The notes below the pieces were generated by a model. It worked only from the letters and a program-made list of their open reading frames with translations. It did no database searches and was not told where the DNA came from. Shown one piece after another: positions 52,008 to 60,564 of a stretch of DNA of 64,000 bases. Origin of the DNA: Lachnospiraceae bacterium (GTDB taxonomy: Bacteria; Bacillota; Clostridia; Lachnospirales; Lachnospiraceae); contig JAIKZQ010000006.1 in NCBI GenBank assembly GCA_024682075.1, positions 221,225 to 285,224 on the forward strand, written 5' to 3'. Within the stretch, counting starts at the first letter, position 1. Every line of letters starts with the position of its first letter. The position numbers were made by a program, and so were the translations under genes.

Positions 52008-52571
52008 ATGGCTGATGAAAGAGTAACGGCACTTGGATATGAATTCGCATGTCTTGATGATGCGATACTGGCCCAGTCCGAGATGAAGAAGATCGACTAT
52101 CTCAAGGAGCATCTTGACAAGGGTGATGCAGACACGGTCAAGGCTCTTTACGATAAGGCAATTGACGAGAAATTCTTCAAGACACCTGTCGGAATCGGCT
52201 TTTTGTCGGAAATGAGGGAATATCTTATTGATACTCTCGATTATTCCGAGGATGAAGTAAGGGCCATTCCTCTATATATGTTTTATGATTCAACTTCCGA
52301 GAAAAAGAAACCCGCAAAGGCGTCTGAGAAAAAGAAGGAACCTGCCGGTGTGCTTTTTGCCTCGATTGTGCTGAACATAGCTCTCATCATAGGCGTGATA
52401 ATAATGTTCTGGATCGCAAAGAATACCGATCAGCCCAATATCCTGAATTATGAGACCGCGATCACCAACAGGTATGCGGCGTGGGACCAGCAGCTTACCG
52501 AAAGAGAGGAGGCTGTCAGGGAGGCAGAGCGGGAACTTTCCCTCGAGTTGGAAGAACTTGGGATGGAGTGA
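52008..52571 (+). CDS. Single-pass membrane protein of unknown function
   Basis: About 187 residues. The N-terminal ~105 residues are a soluble, helical region (MADERVTALGYEFACLDDAI at the start; GIGFLSEMREYLIDTLDYSE near 65). A Lys/Pro/Glu-rich linker (KKKPAKASEKKKEPAG) precedes one membrane helix at ~118-140, then a ~45-residue external coiled-coil. Topology and function are unknown. ATG 52008 is preferred because GAGGGTGA sits just before it; a GTG at 51957 would add 17 residues. It is first in the likely operon with the two-component genes. Confidence 0.65.
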   Translation: MADERVTALGYEFACLDDAILAQSEMKKIDYLKEHLDKGDADTVKALYDKAIDEKFFKTPVGIGFLSEMREYLIDTLDYSEDEVRAIPLYMFYDSTSEKKKPAKASEKKKEPAGVLFASIVLNIALIIGVIIMFWIAKNTDQPNILNYETAITNRYAAWDQQLTEREEAVREAERELSLELEELGME

Positions 52572-52611
52572 TACGGATTTGTAACGGATGGATTCGTATA
52601 TGGAGCATGGA

Positions 52612-53295
52612 ATGGACAGTGTCAGGATACTTGTTGTTGATGATGAAGAAAGAATGAGAAAGCTTGTCCGGGATTTCCTTGTGAAGGAAGGCTTTCAGGT
52701 CATCGAATGCGCAAACGGTCTTGAAGCCGTTGATGCTTTTCAAGCAGATCCCTCAATATCTCTTATCATTCTTGACGTCATGATGCCTGTCATGGACGGG
52801 TGGACCGCTGCTAGGACCATTCGTGCTTCATCGCAGGTTCCGATCATCATGCTCACCGCCAAATCCGAAGAAAAAGATGAACTGAACGGCTTCTCCATCG
52901 GAGCCGATGAATACATATCCAAGCCTTTTTCTCCTAAGATCCTTGTTGCCAGGGTGAAGGCCCTGCTCAGAAGGACTGCTCCAGGTGAACAGGGCGGTGA
53001 TGTTATCAGCGTCGGATGCATCAGGATGGACAAGGCCGCACATCAGGTTTACGTGGATGATGTTCCCGTCGACCTCAGTTTCAAGGAGTTTGAGCTTCTT
53101 GAGTATTTCATTGAGAATAAGGGCATTGCACTTTCCAGGGAAAAGATCCTTAACAATGTCTGGGATTATGATTATTTTGGCGAAGCCAGAACCATTGATA
53201 CTCATGTCAAAAAGCTCCGTGCCAAGCTCGGCGACAAAGCCGGTGAGATGATCAGGACCATTTGGGGCATGGGCTACAAGTTTGAGGAGAAATAA
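52612..53295 (+). CDS. OmpR/PhoB-family response regulator
   Basis: About 227 residues. Receiver domain: acidic pair VVDDEE near residue 8, phospho-acceptor Asp near 54 (LIILDVMMPVMDG), Thr near 82 (IIMLTAKS) and Lys near 105 (YISKPF). The winged-helix output domain follows (FKEFELLEYFIENKG and TIDTHVKKLRAKLGDK). ATG 52612 is preferred because GGAG lies six bases upstream; ATG 52588 and 52600 are in frame. It pairs with the histidine kinase that starts four bases after it. Confidence 0.95.
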   Translation: MDSVRILVVDDEERMRKLVRDFLVKEGFQVIECANGLEAVDAFQADPSISLIILDVMMPVMDGWTAARTIRASSQVPIIMLTAKSEEKDELNGFSIGADEYISKPFSPKILVARVKALLRRTAPGEQGGDVISVGCIRMDKAAHQVYVDDVPVDLSFKEFELLEYFIENKGIALSREKILNNVWDYDYFGEARTIDTHVKKLRAKLGDKAGEMIRTIWGMGYKFEEK

Positions 53296-53298
53296 TAG

Positions 53299-54807
53299 TT
53301 GTCGATTCCTCCGAAGAAAAAAAAGAAGATCATTTCTCTTAAATGGCAATATACTTTATATTTTGCCGGACTGATGGCCGGCATTGTCTTCATCACTATT
53401 TTTCTGAGTTCCGTTTTCCTTCCCAAGTATTACGAGCACGCAAGACTTAAAACGTTCCGAAATACCTATGATGAGATCCTGAAAAAGACGGAGGAGTCTT
53501 CCTTTGAGGGGGATGATGCTTATGTTGCAAGACAGCTGGATGATCTTGCCATGAAGAATAACCTCTCCATCGTCATAATGAATGAAGAATCCGATCTTGT
53601 GTATTCTTCGAGGAGCGGTGAAAGAGACATCGGCATGGTGCTTGCAGGCTATATTTTCGGCATGCCCCGTGAGCCGGTAATGATCGATGTCATCGAAAAG
53701 AATGATTATTACGAGATCAGAAAGACTTCATCCATGAATGATTCTTTTCTCGAGATGTACGGGAAGCTCGATAACGGCTTTTCTTTCCTGATCAGGTCGC
53801 CTTTTGAAAGCATCTGGGAATCCGCAAGATATGCCAACAGATTTTATCTGTTTATCGGTCTTCTGGGCATAGCATTCGGTTCCGTTGTGATATTTTTCGT
53901 TTCACGAAGAATGTCGGAGCCGATCCTTAAGCTTAGCGATATTTCAAAAAGAATGGTCGATCTTGATTTTGACGCCAGATACGATGGAAGTGACAGAAAC
54001 GAGATCGGTCTTCTCGGAAATAACATCAATGAGATGTCCGCTTCACTGGAAAAATCCATATCGGAGCTCAAGACCGCCAATAATGAACTTAAGAGGGATA
54101 TTGAGAAAAAAGAAAAAGCGGCAGAGGAGCATAATGAGTTCATATCCAACGTATCTCATGAGCTTAAGACTCCCATAGCACTGATAAGTGGATATGCTGA
54201 GGGCCTTAAGGAAGGCATATCGGACGATCCCGAGAGCAGGGATTACTATTTGGACGTTATTATGGATGAAGCGTCCAGAATGAACCGTCTGGTGAGGCAG
54301 CTTATCGGCCTGGACCAGCTTGAGAGCGGCGATGATGTAATCGACATGCAGAGATTCGACATATATGAGGTCATTCATAACTATCTGGAAACTGCAAAGA
54401 TGCTTGCCAGGGATGCAGGCGCCGAAATTGTTTTTGAAGAGAAAAATGGAAACTATGTCTGGGGTGATCCTTTGAAGGCAGAAACCGTTTTTGCCAATTT
54501 CTTCAGTAATGCGGTACATTATTGCAAGGAAACTGATGCCGGCAAATTAATAAGGATAAGTTTCGAAAACAGTGGTAATATATTAAGGGTATGTGTTTTT
54601 AATACCGGTGATGCCATTCCGGAAGAATCTCTGGCAAGGCTTTGGGATAAGTTCTATAAAGTTGACAAGGCAAGGACAAGGGAATACGGAGGAAGCGGAA
54701 TAGGGCTTTCCATCGTGAAGGCAATACAGGCATCGATCGGAAGAGGTTATGGTGCATATAATACGGAGGGCGGTGTAGTCTTCTGGTATGAACTTGAAAC
54801 CAAGTAA
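53299..54807 (+). CDS. Sensor histidine kinase
   Basis: A 502-residue kinase starting at TTG 53299, with GAGGAG nine bases upstream. Membrane helices at ~17-38 and ~181-202 enclose an ~140-residue external sensor domain. A HAMP domain follows (SRRMSEPILKLSDISKRM), then the phospho-acceptor His in SHELKTPIALISGYAEG near 286, the N box NFFSNAVHYC near 398, and the G box GGSGIGLSIV near 464. It phosphorylates the adjacent response regulator. The sensed signal is unknown; the linked genes encode envelope proteins. Confidence 0.95.
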   Translation: MSIPPKKKKKIISLKWQYTLYFAGLMAGIVFITIFLSSVFLPKYYEHARLKTFRNTYDEILKKTEESSFEGDDAYVARQLDDLAMKNNLSIVIMNEESDLVYSSRSGERDIGMVLAGYIFGMPREPVMIDVIEKNDYYEIRKTSSMNDSFLEMYGKLDNGFSFLIRSPFESIWESARYANRFYLFIGLLGIAFGSVVIFFVSRRMSEPILKLSDISKRMVDLDFDARYDGSDRNEIGLLGNNINEMSASLEKSISELKTANNELKRDIEKKEKAAEEHNEFISNVSHELKTPIALISGYAEGLKEGISDDPESRDYYLDVIMDEASRMNRLVRQLIGLDQLESGDDVIDMQRFDIYEVIHNYLETAKMLARDAGAEIVFEEKNGNYVWGDPLKAETVFANFFSNAVHYCKETDAGKLIRISFENSGNILRVCVFNTGDAIPEESLARLWDKFYKVDKARTREYGGSGIGLSIVKAIQASIGRGYGAYNTEGGVVFWYELETK

Positions 54808-54824
54808 TTGAGCGGGGGCAGGTA

Positions 54825-57338
54825 ATGAAGCTTACATTCAACACTGAACTTGAACAACTCGAATATGAACTTGATACACTGATCAGGACATCTGCGGATG
54901 CCCAGTTTACCAATTATCTTAAAGGGCTTGCCTATGATGCAAGGCGCAATCCTTCGTCTGTCCCGGAACTCCGCAGACAGGCCATAGCAAATTATGACGT
55001 TTATGCCGGAAGGATGAATTCCATGGGAAGGCCGGTTGAGCCTTTGTTTTTCAGGGCCATATACGGCGGGATGGAAGCTCCTGAAGTGCTGGAGAAAAAC
55101 TCTGCTGCCAATATCACAGCTGATAAGCCTGAAGTGGAACGAAAAGAGAGCGGTGAGCCTGAAAAAGAAGATCAGACTCAGGCCGTGACCGCTGAAGTAT
55201 CAGAAGAAAAAAAGGGTGACAGTGCTGATGTTCAGCCTCAGGTTCAGACATATGCTCAGCCCGGACAGCAGCCTCAGGGCTATGCACAGCCTATGCCCGG
55301 ACAGCAGCCTCAGGGATATGTCCAGCCCCAGCCTCAGATGCAGGGTGCATTTCCTGCTCAGAACAGTGTTCAGCCTCAGATGAATCCCGGTGCCGTGCCT
55401 CAGAATCCTAATGTCATCGGCTATACCAATTCAATGATCCAGCCGGTAAATGCCGGTTCGGGTATCACCACTCCGAAGGCCGAGTATGCAATCGGCGCTA
55501 TAGTGATGTCTGTGCTTGGCTCCGTATTCCTTCTTACCGGACTTGTCTATTTTGCGATAAATTATCTTGATACCTTTGCACAGGGCATGGTGATGTATGC
55601 CGTATGTGCCATTGTACTGCTTGTTTCCGAACTTGTGGTCAGACGCATTGTTCCCAAGCTCTCATCCGTTTTTACCGCGATAGGAATAAGCGGAGTGTTC
55701 CTGTCGACAGTCGTTAACTATAAATCTCTCGGAAACATCAATGTTGTAGCTGCTGCAGTGATTCTTGCAATCTGTGCGGTGCTTGTGTGCCTGTTCGGAT
55801 TCATGAGGAAAAGTCAGCTTTATTCCGTCATCGGTTTCCTTGCCGCTTTCATTTCATCCGTAGCGATCGGCAATCATGTCTCGGCAGGTGAATTTACCGC
55901 AATTACCATAGGGACACTGCTCATCTCGACCATGTGGCTTTTCTTCCCTGTTGCAAAACGTTATGACATCCTCACTCCGATAATGATCATGGCTGAGCTT
56001 GTCTATTTCCTTGCAACCCTTTCGTTTAAGATTGATTCCGGATCGGACGGTTCCGTTTTGATGGCAAGGATAGTCTTTGCTGCTGCATCATGGTTTGTTA
56101 TCGGACTTGTATATTATTTTGCCGATAACTGGACATCAAAGTTTTCCAGCGATCCCCAGACGGTATTTTGGGTAAATTCCATCATAATGATCATTTCTGC
56201 ATTCACTTACAGCATGGTCATCCGTGTGGGATTTTACAAACAGGATCTTGACCCTGATGAATGTATTCTTTACGGAGTGATCCTTTATTCTGCCTTTGTG
56301 ATCCCTCAGATCGTATTTGCAATCATTAAGTACAACACTAAGAGCAAAGCTTTCATGACTTATTTCATAACTCTGCTCGTGACCGGACTTCTTATCATCG
56401 GACTTACCGATTGCGTGTACATTTCAGCTCCCGTATTGGTGATGTACGCTGTCATTGTCAGGCTCTTTGCCAGAAAGAATCCGGACAGTCTTGCATATAA
56501 AGTCATTGATATCGTTGTGCAGTCGTATTTCTTTATCATTGTTCTGTTCTTCACCAAGCAGAATTATGATACGGATCTGGAGAAGTATTTCTTTGCTATC
56601 CTTATGCTGATCGGGCTTTATGCGGTGATCTTCATTAATGCCGGATTTAAGACTGCAGTACAGATCATGTTTGTCTTCATCAGTTGTTACGTTGTATCTG
56701 CGGCATTCCTCGATGATGGCCTCGCAGAGGCAACATCGATGGGAATAGTCCTTCTTTTCACATACCTGATCAACAATGTGGGAAAGCTGAAGGACAAGTA
56801 TTTCAGAGTGTATAATTACTTCATGCTCGTGTTTGACCTTATTCTTTTGAACATGGCATCCGATATAGAATTTACAGCTGTCGGACTTGTCATATTCTGC
56901 ATTGCCGCGATATTCGGTCTTGCTTATGTGATCCTGATGATCAACAAGGAATATGGCCTTTTCTTTGCCGGATATTACATTGCGATACCTGTTTACCTGA
57001 CTCTTGTATCGCTCATGCTTCCCATTGACAACGGCTTCATTCTCAGCACCGTCCTTATGGGAATCGCACTTGTGAGTGTCATAATAGGCTTTGCATTAAA
57101 GGAAAGAGCCATCAGGATATACGGACTCGTGCTTTCGATCCTTGTATGTGCTAAAATAGCTTTGCTGGATTTCGTATCCATCGGAGATGCCAAGTACAAG
57201 ACTATCATGTATATATGCGTCGGTGCATTTGCGCTTTTGATCGGATGTATCTATATGGTGCTTGAGGCAAGGATGACCAAGGCGGAAAATATTGCAAAAC
57301 AGGCGGATAACACATCTTCAGGGGAGCTTCACGGATGA
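54825..57338 (+). CDS. Large polytopic membrane protein (DUF2339-like)
   Basis: An 837-residue protein. Residues 1-90 are a helical soluble domain (TFNTELEQLEYELDTLI), 90-215 a low-complexity Glu/Lys then Pro/Gln-rich region with repeats of GQQPQGYAQP, and 220-820 contain about 20 membrane helices in regular succession. The layout resembles DUF2339-type proteins of unknown function. GGGGCAGG precedes ATG 54825. It overlaps the lipoprotein gene by four bases. A role in the envelope, perhaps under control of the upstream two-component system, is inferred from context. Confidence 0.75.
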   Translation: MKLTFNTELEQLEYELDTLIRTSADAQFTNYLKGLAYDARRNPSSVPELRRQAIANYDVYAGRMNSMGRPVEPLFFRAIYGGMEAPEVLEKNSAANITADKPEVERKESGEPEKEDQTQAVTAEVSEEKKGDSADVQPQVQTYAQPGQQPQGYAQPMPGQQPQGYVQPQPQMQGAFPAQNSVQPQMNPGAVPQNPNVIGYTNSMIQPVNAGSGITTPKAEYAIGAIVMSVLGSVFLLTGLVYFAINYLDTFAQGMVMYAVCAIVLLVSELVVRRIVPKLSSVFTAIGISGVFLSTVVNYKSLGNINVVAAAVILAICAVLVCLFGFMRKSQLYSVIGFLAAFISSVAIGNHVSAGEFTAITIGTLLISTMWLFFPVAKRYDILTPIMIMAELVYFLATLSFKIDSGSDGSVLMARIVFAAASWFVIGLVYYFADNWTSKFSSDPQTVFWVNSIIMIISAFTYSMVIRVGFYKQDLDPDECILYGVILYSAFVIPQIVFAIIKYNTKSKAFMTYFITLLVTGLLIIGLTDCVYISAPVLVMYAVIVRLFARKNPDSLAYKVIDIVVQSYFFIIVLFFTKQNYDTDLEKYFFAILMLIGLYAVIFINAGFKTAVQIMFVFISCYVVSAAFLDDGLAEATSMGIVLLFTYLINNVGKLKDKYFRVYNYFMLVFDLILLNMASDIEFTAVGLVIFCIAAIFGLAYVILMINKEYGLFFAGYYIAIPVYLTLVSLMLPIDNGFILSTVLMGIALVSVIIGFALKERAIRIYGLVLSILVCAKIALLDFVSIGDAKYKTIMYICVGAFALLIGCIYMVLEARMTKAENIAKQADNTSSGELHG

Positions 57339-58117
57339 AGAAGTTTTTTCGATTTGAAATGATCATATTATCTACATGCTGCATGATGCTTTTCGGCGGA
57401 TGCTCTTCGGAGATTCCCGAAATGACTTACGAACAGCAGCAGCAGGTCGGTGAATATGCGGCTTTTACCATGCTCAGATATGATGCGGAGCACAGAAGCC
57501 GTCTGGTTGATTATTCCGAAGTTGAGGCTGCCGATGAGAAGGCAAGGCTTGCACAGGAAGCTGCCGAAGCCGCAGAAGCAGCCAGGCTTCTTGAGACCGG
57601 AGAAGAGGAAAAGCCCGAAGGCACGTATGATGCAGATGGCAATCCTGTTGAAGTGGTTGACAATTCTCAGGAAAGTTCAGGTTATTCAAGTGATACGATG
57701 GAGGATTTCCTCGGTCTTGCTCCCGGCATGCTTTTGTCTTATAAGGGCTATACCGTTCAGGGTTCTTATCCCGAAGAAAGGGATGTATCCGAGTATTTTG
57801 CTGTTGATGCCACTCAGGGCAAGAAATTTCTTGTCCTCTGGTATTCTCTTTACAATGGCTCCGGTTCCGATCAGAGCGTTGATTTTCTGAGTGATAATAT
57901 TGCGATGAGAGCGCGCATTAACAATGATATAACGCTGGGAGCACTTGTCACGATGCTCAATGATGATCTGTCGACTCTTAATGTTCAGATGAAGGACAAT
58001 GAAGAGATAGAATGTGTTCTTATATTTGAGATTGATGAAGTTACGGCCGATGATATTGAATCTATAGTCGTAAGGCTTGTCAGAAACGGTTCTGAATGGG
58101 AGAGGAAGGTCCCGTAA
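57335..58117 (+). CDS. Lipoprotein of unknown function
   Basis: A 260-residue lipoprotein with signal peptide MKKFFRFEMIILSTCCMM and lipobox FGGCSS. The N-terminal 80 residues include an Ala/Glu-rich helix (KARLAQEAAEAAEAARLLE), followed by a beta-rich domain from ~150 resembling the immunoglobulin-like extracellular domains of DUF4352-type lipoproteins (KFLVLWYSLYNGSG; resemblance only). Four-base overlap with the upstream gene implies coupled synthesis with the polytopic protein. Confidence 0.75.
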   Translation: MKKFFRFEMIILSTCCMMLFGGCSSEIPEMTYEQQQQVGEYAAFTMLRYDAEHRSRLVDYSEVEAADEKARLAQEAAEAAEAARLLETGEEEKPEGTYDADGNPVEVVDNSQESSGYSSDTMEDFLGLAPGMLLSYKGYTVQGSYPEERDVSEYFAVDATQGKKFLVLWYSLYNGSGSDQSVDFLSDNIAMRARINNDITLGALVTMLNDDLSTLNVQMKDNEEIECVLIFEIDEVTADDIESIVVRLVRNGSEWERKVP

Positions 58118-58122
58118 TCTTT

Positions 58123-59445
58123 ATGGATTTTTCCGGAAGATCCCTTCGAAAATTAGTTATTCCACTTGTAATCGAACAGACTCTTGCCATTGCTATGGGA
58201 ATGGCAGACACGATAATGGTCTCTTCATGCGGAGAGGCCGTTGTTTCCGGAATTTCGCTGGTCGATCAGATCAGCATTCTTCTTGTTGGACTTTTTACAG
58301 CTCTCGCATCCGGCGGAAGCATCGTCTGTGCCCAGTATCTGGGGCACGGAGATAAGGATCTTGTCTCCAGATCATCTGCACAGTTATTCCTTGCCGTCGG
58401 CTTCATCTCAACTCTGCTCATGGGCCTGGCTCTTGTTTTTAATCACGGTATTCTGAATATCCTTTACAGGAAGATCGAAGCTGATGTTTTTGACAGCGCA
58501 TCGGTCTATTTCTACATGATCGCTTTTTCTTTTCCGTTTCTGGGATTATACAGTGCCGGCGCCGCACTTTTCAGGGCAATAGGCAATTCGAAGATTTCCA
58601 TGAATGTTTCTCTTGCCTCGAACATCATCAATATCATCGGAAACGCCATACTTATCTATATATTCAAGCTTGGTGCCGCAGGTGCGGGACTTTCCACTTT
58701 CATATCCAGGATAGTCAGCTGCGTTATGATAATATGGCTTCTTTCAAAAAGCGAGCTTGCTTTCAGGATGAGCATTAAGCCTGATGCGGGATTGCTTAAG
58801 AAGATCCTGTATATCGGTGTTCCGACAGGAATCGAGAACTCTATATTTCAGATTGGAAAACTTATCGTCTCTACAATGACCGCTGGCCTTGGAACTATAG
58901 TCATAACTGCCAATGCGATAACCGGAACGATAGCGGGAGTTCAGAATATTCCAAGCAATTCAGTCGGAACGTCTCTTATCACTGTTGTCGGGCAATGCAT
59001 TGGAGCAGGAGATGAGAAAGGTGCCAGGAAATACATTAAGCAACTTATGAAAATGGCTTATCTGTTCACAGCGGTCCTTGCCGTTCTTTCTTTTGTCTTC
59101 GCAAGACAGATCTGCCTTCTTTTTAATCTGAGCCCGGAGACTGCGGATCTGGTTGTGATCGTGCTCAGATTCAACTGCATAATGACCATGTTGTTCCATC
59201 CGACCTCATTTGCATTGACAAATGCGATCAGGGCAGCCGGGGACGTCAGATACACAATGCTGGTATCCATTTCCTCGATGTGGATATTCAGGATAGGCCT
59301 GGCTTACATTCTGGGATTAAAGCTGGGATTCGGGCTTTTGGGAATCTGGTCTGCGATGACCATAGACTGGGTTGTAAGATCGATCTGTTATGTATACAGG
59401 ATTTTAAGCGGAAAGTGGCTGTCGCATAAAAATGCGATAGTTTGA
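58123..59445 (+). CDS. MATE-family transporter
   Basis: A ~440-residue protein with twelve membrane helices in two halves. Family features include VIEQTLAIAMGMADTIMVS near residue 15, SIVCAQYLGHGD near 70, and the second-half equivalent TVVGQCIGAGDEKGARK near 290. MATE proteins export drugs or metabolites using Na+ or H+ gradients. ATG 58123 is chosen by fit to family N-termini; ATG 58096 overlaps the lipoprotein gene. It is the last gene before a repeat cluster and a convergent transporter. Confidence 0.9.
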   Translation: MDFSGRSLRKLVIPLVIEQTLAIAMGMADTIMVSSCGEAVVSGISLVDQISILLVGLFTALASGGSIVCAQYLGHGDKDLVSRSSAQLFLAVGFISTLLMGLALVFNHGILNILYRKIEADVFDSASVYFYMIAFSFPFLGLYSAGAALFRAIGNSKISMNVSLASNIINIIGNAILIYIFKLGAAGAGLSTFISRIVSCVMIIWLLSKSELAFRMSIKPDAGLLKKILYIGVPTGIENSIFQIGKLIVSTMTAGLGTIVITANAITGTIAGVQNIPSNSVGTSLITVVGQCIGAGDEKGARKYIKQLMKMAYLFTAVLAVLSFVFARQICLLFNLSPETADLVVIVLRFNCIMTMLFHPTSFALTNAIRAAGDVRYTMLVSISSMWIFRIGLAYILGLKLGFGLLGIWSAMTIDWVVRSICYVYRILSGKWLSHKNAIV

Positions 59446-59453
59446 TGTAAAGG

Positions 59454-59484
59454 GGTGAACGAAGGGACGGTTCCGCCGTTCACC
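59454..59484 (+). repeat. Palindromic repeat copy
   Basis: GGTGAACGAAGGGACGGTTC then CGCCGTTCACC: outer arms GGTGAACG/CGTTCACC and the GGGACGGTTCC core match the family at 48.6 kb. It starts nine bases after the MATE stop codon. Confidence 0.8.
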
Positions 59485-59486
59485 AA

Positions 59487-59530
59487 GTGAACGTAGGAAC
59501 CGTCCCTTCGTTCACCGTCCCTCCGTTTAC
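59487..59530 (-). repeat. Inverted palindromic repeat copy plus a half copy
   Basis: GTGAACGTAGGAACCGTCCC then TTCGTTCAC (59487-59515) is in opposite orientation to the copy at 59454. A partial copy, CGTCCCTCCGTTTAC (59516-59530), follows and supplies the stop codon of the convergent EamA gene. The pair could fold into a large cruciform-like hairpin and end transcription from both sides. Confidence 0.75.
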
Positions 59531-60462
59531 TCTTTCTTTCTCGCAATACTCCACTTTATCACAGCGGCTCCTATGATGGTGACATATCCGATGATGCTTA
59601 AGAAATCAGGGAATTCACTCAGGAATATCATTCCGAGTATTGCCGCAAATATCACCTGTGTATAATCAAACACCGATATATCCTTAGCCGGCGCATTCTG
59701 GTATGCGGCAGTTATGTTGAACTGTGCTATTGCGGCACTTGATCCTGCAGCTATGAGACAGGCCCACTGAGCAGTGGACATATCATGCCAGTTGAAGATC
59801 ATGAACGGACCTGTCACAAGGCAGGAAAATAGAGAAAAATAGAACACGATCGTCTTGCCGGGCTGGCCTGTCTTTCCCATTTTGTGAACGAATGCATATG
59901 CAGCGCCTGCTCCGAAGCCTCCGTACAGTCCGACAAGTGCAGGAATCGATGCGAGTCCCGCAGACGGCTTGATAATGAATAGTGAACCTGTAAAGGCAAT
60001 GAGCACACACATCCAGTCAATCTTTGAAGGTATTTCTTTCATGATGAAATAGCTGACTATGATGGCAAAGAAAGGAGAGAGCTTGTTGAGCATGTTGGCA
60101 TCTGCAATTCCCAGCCTGTCTATGGCCCAGAAATTGGCTATCATTCCGCTGGTTCCAAACAGACATCTCATGAGAAGGGATACGGCATTTCCTTTTCTTA
60201 CGGAAAAACCGATCTTGTTCTTTACAAGCGATCCCGTAGCTATTATCAGTGCGAAGAAGTTCCTGAAGAATGCCTTCTGCATCGTGGGCAGATCACCGGA
60301 AACTCTTACAAAAAAAGTCATCAGCGAAAAAAAGAAAGCCGCAGCAAGCAGATGCAGTATTGCTTTCTTGAGTTTGCTTCCCGATAAAGGTGCGTTATCC
60401 GCAATGGCTTTTGTGCCTGTTTTACTTATGTCAGATTTTTCTCTTACGTTATCTTCACTCAT
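59527..60462 (-). CDS. EamA/DMT-family transporter
   Basis: A 311-residue protein with ten membrane helices in two EamA repeats. The first repeat starts near residue 30 (HLLAAAFFFSLMTFFVRVSG) and contains the family-typical FWAIDRLGIADANMLNKLSP near 105; the second starts near 175. The longer frame to 60942 is not used: the ~160 extra residues are non-homologous-looking and overlap the divergent gene. Substrate is unknown; relatives export metabolites. Its stop lies inside a palindromic repeat fragment. Confidence 0.85.
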   Translation of the reverse strand: MSEDNVREKSDISKTGTKAIADNAPLSGSKLKKAILHLLAAAFFFSLMTFFVRVSGDLPTMQKAFFRNFFALIIATGSLVKNKIGFSVRKGNAVSLLMRCLFGTSGMIANFWAIDRLGIADANMLNKLSPFFAIIVSYFIMKEIPSKIDWMCVLIAFTGSLFIIKPSAGLASIPALVGLYGGFGAGAAYAFVHKMGKTGQPGKTIVFYFSLFSCLVTGPFMIFNWHDMSTAQWACLIAAGSSAAIAQFNITAAYQNAPAKDISVFDYTQVIFAAILGMIFLSEFPDFLSIIGYVTIIGAAVIKWSIARKKE

Positions 60463-60564
60463 GATCTTGATATTCCGAAATTGCTTTACGTCTGATATTA
60501 GCACATTTGCGATTTGTTGCAATGACAGATATGACGATGTATCCTCAAATAGTCGGAGTTTGAT

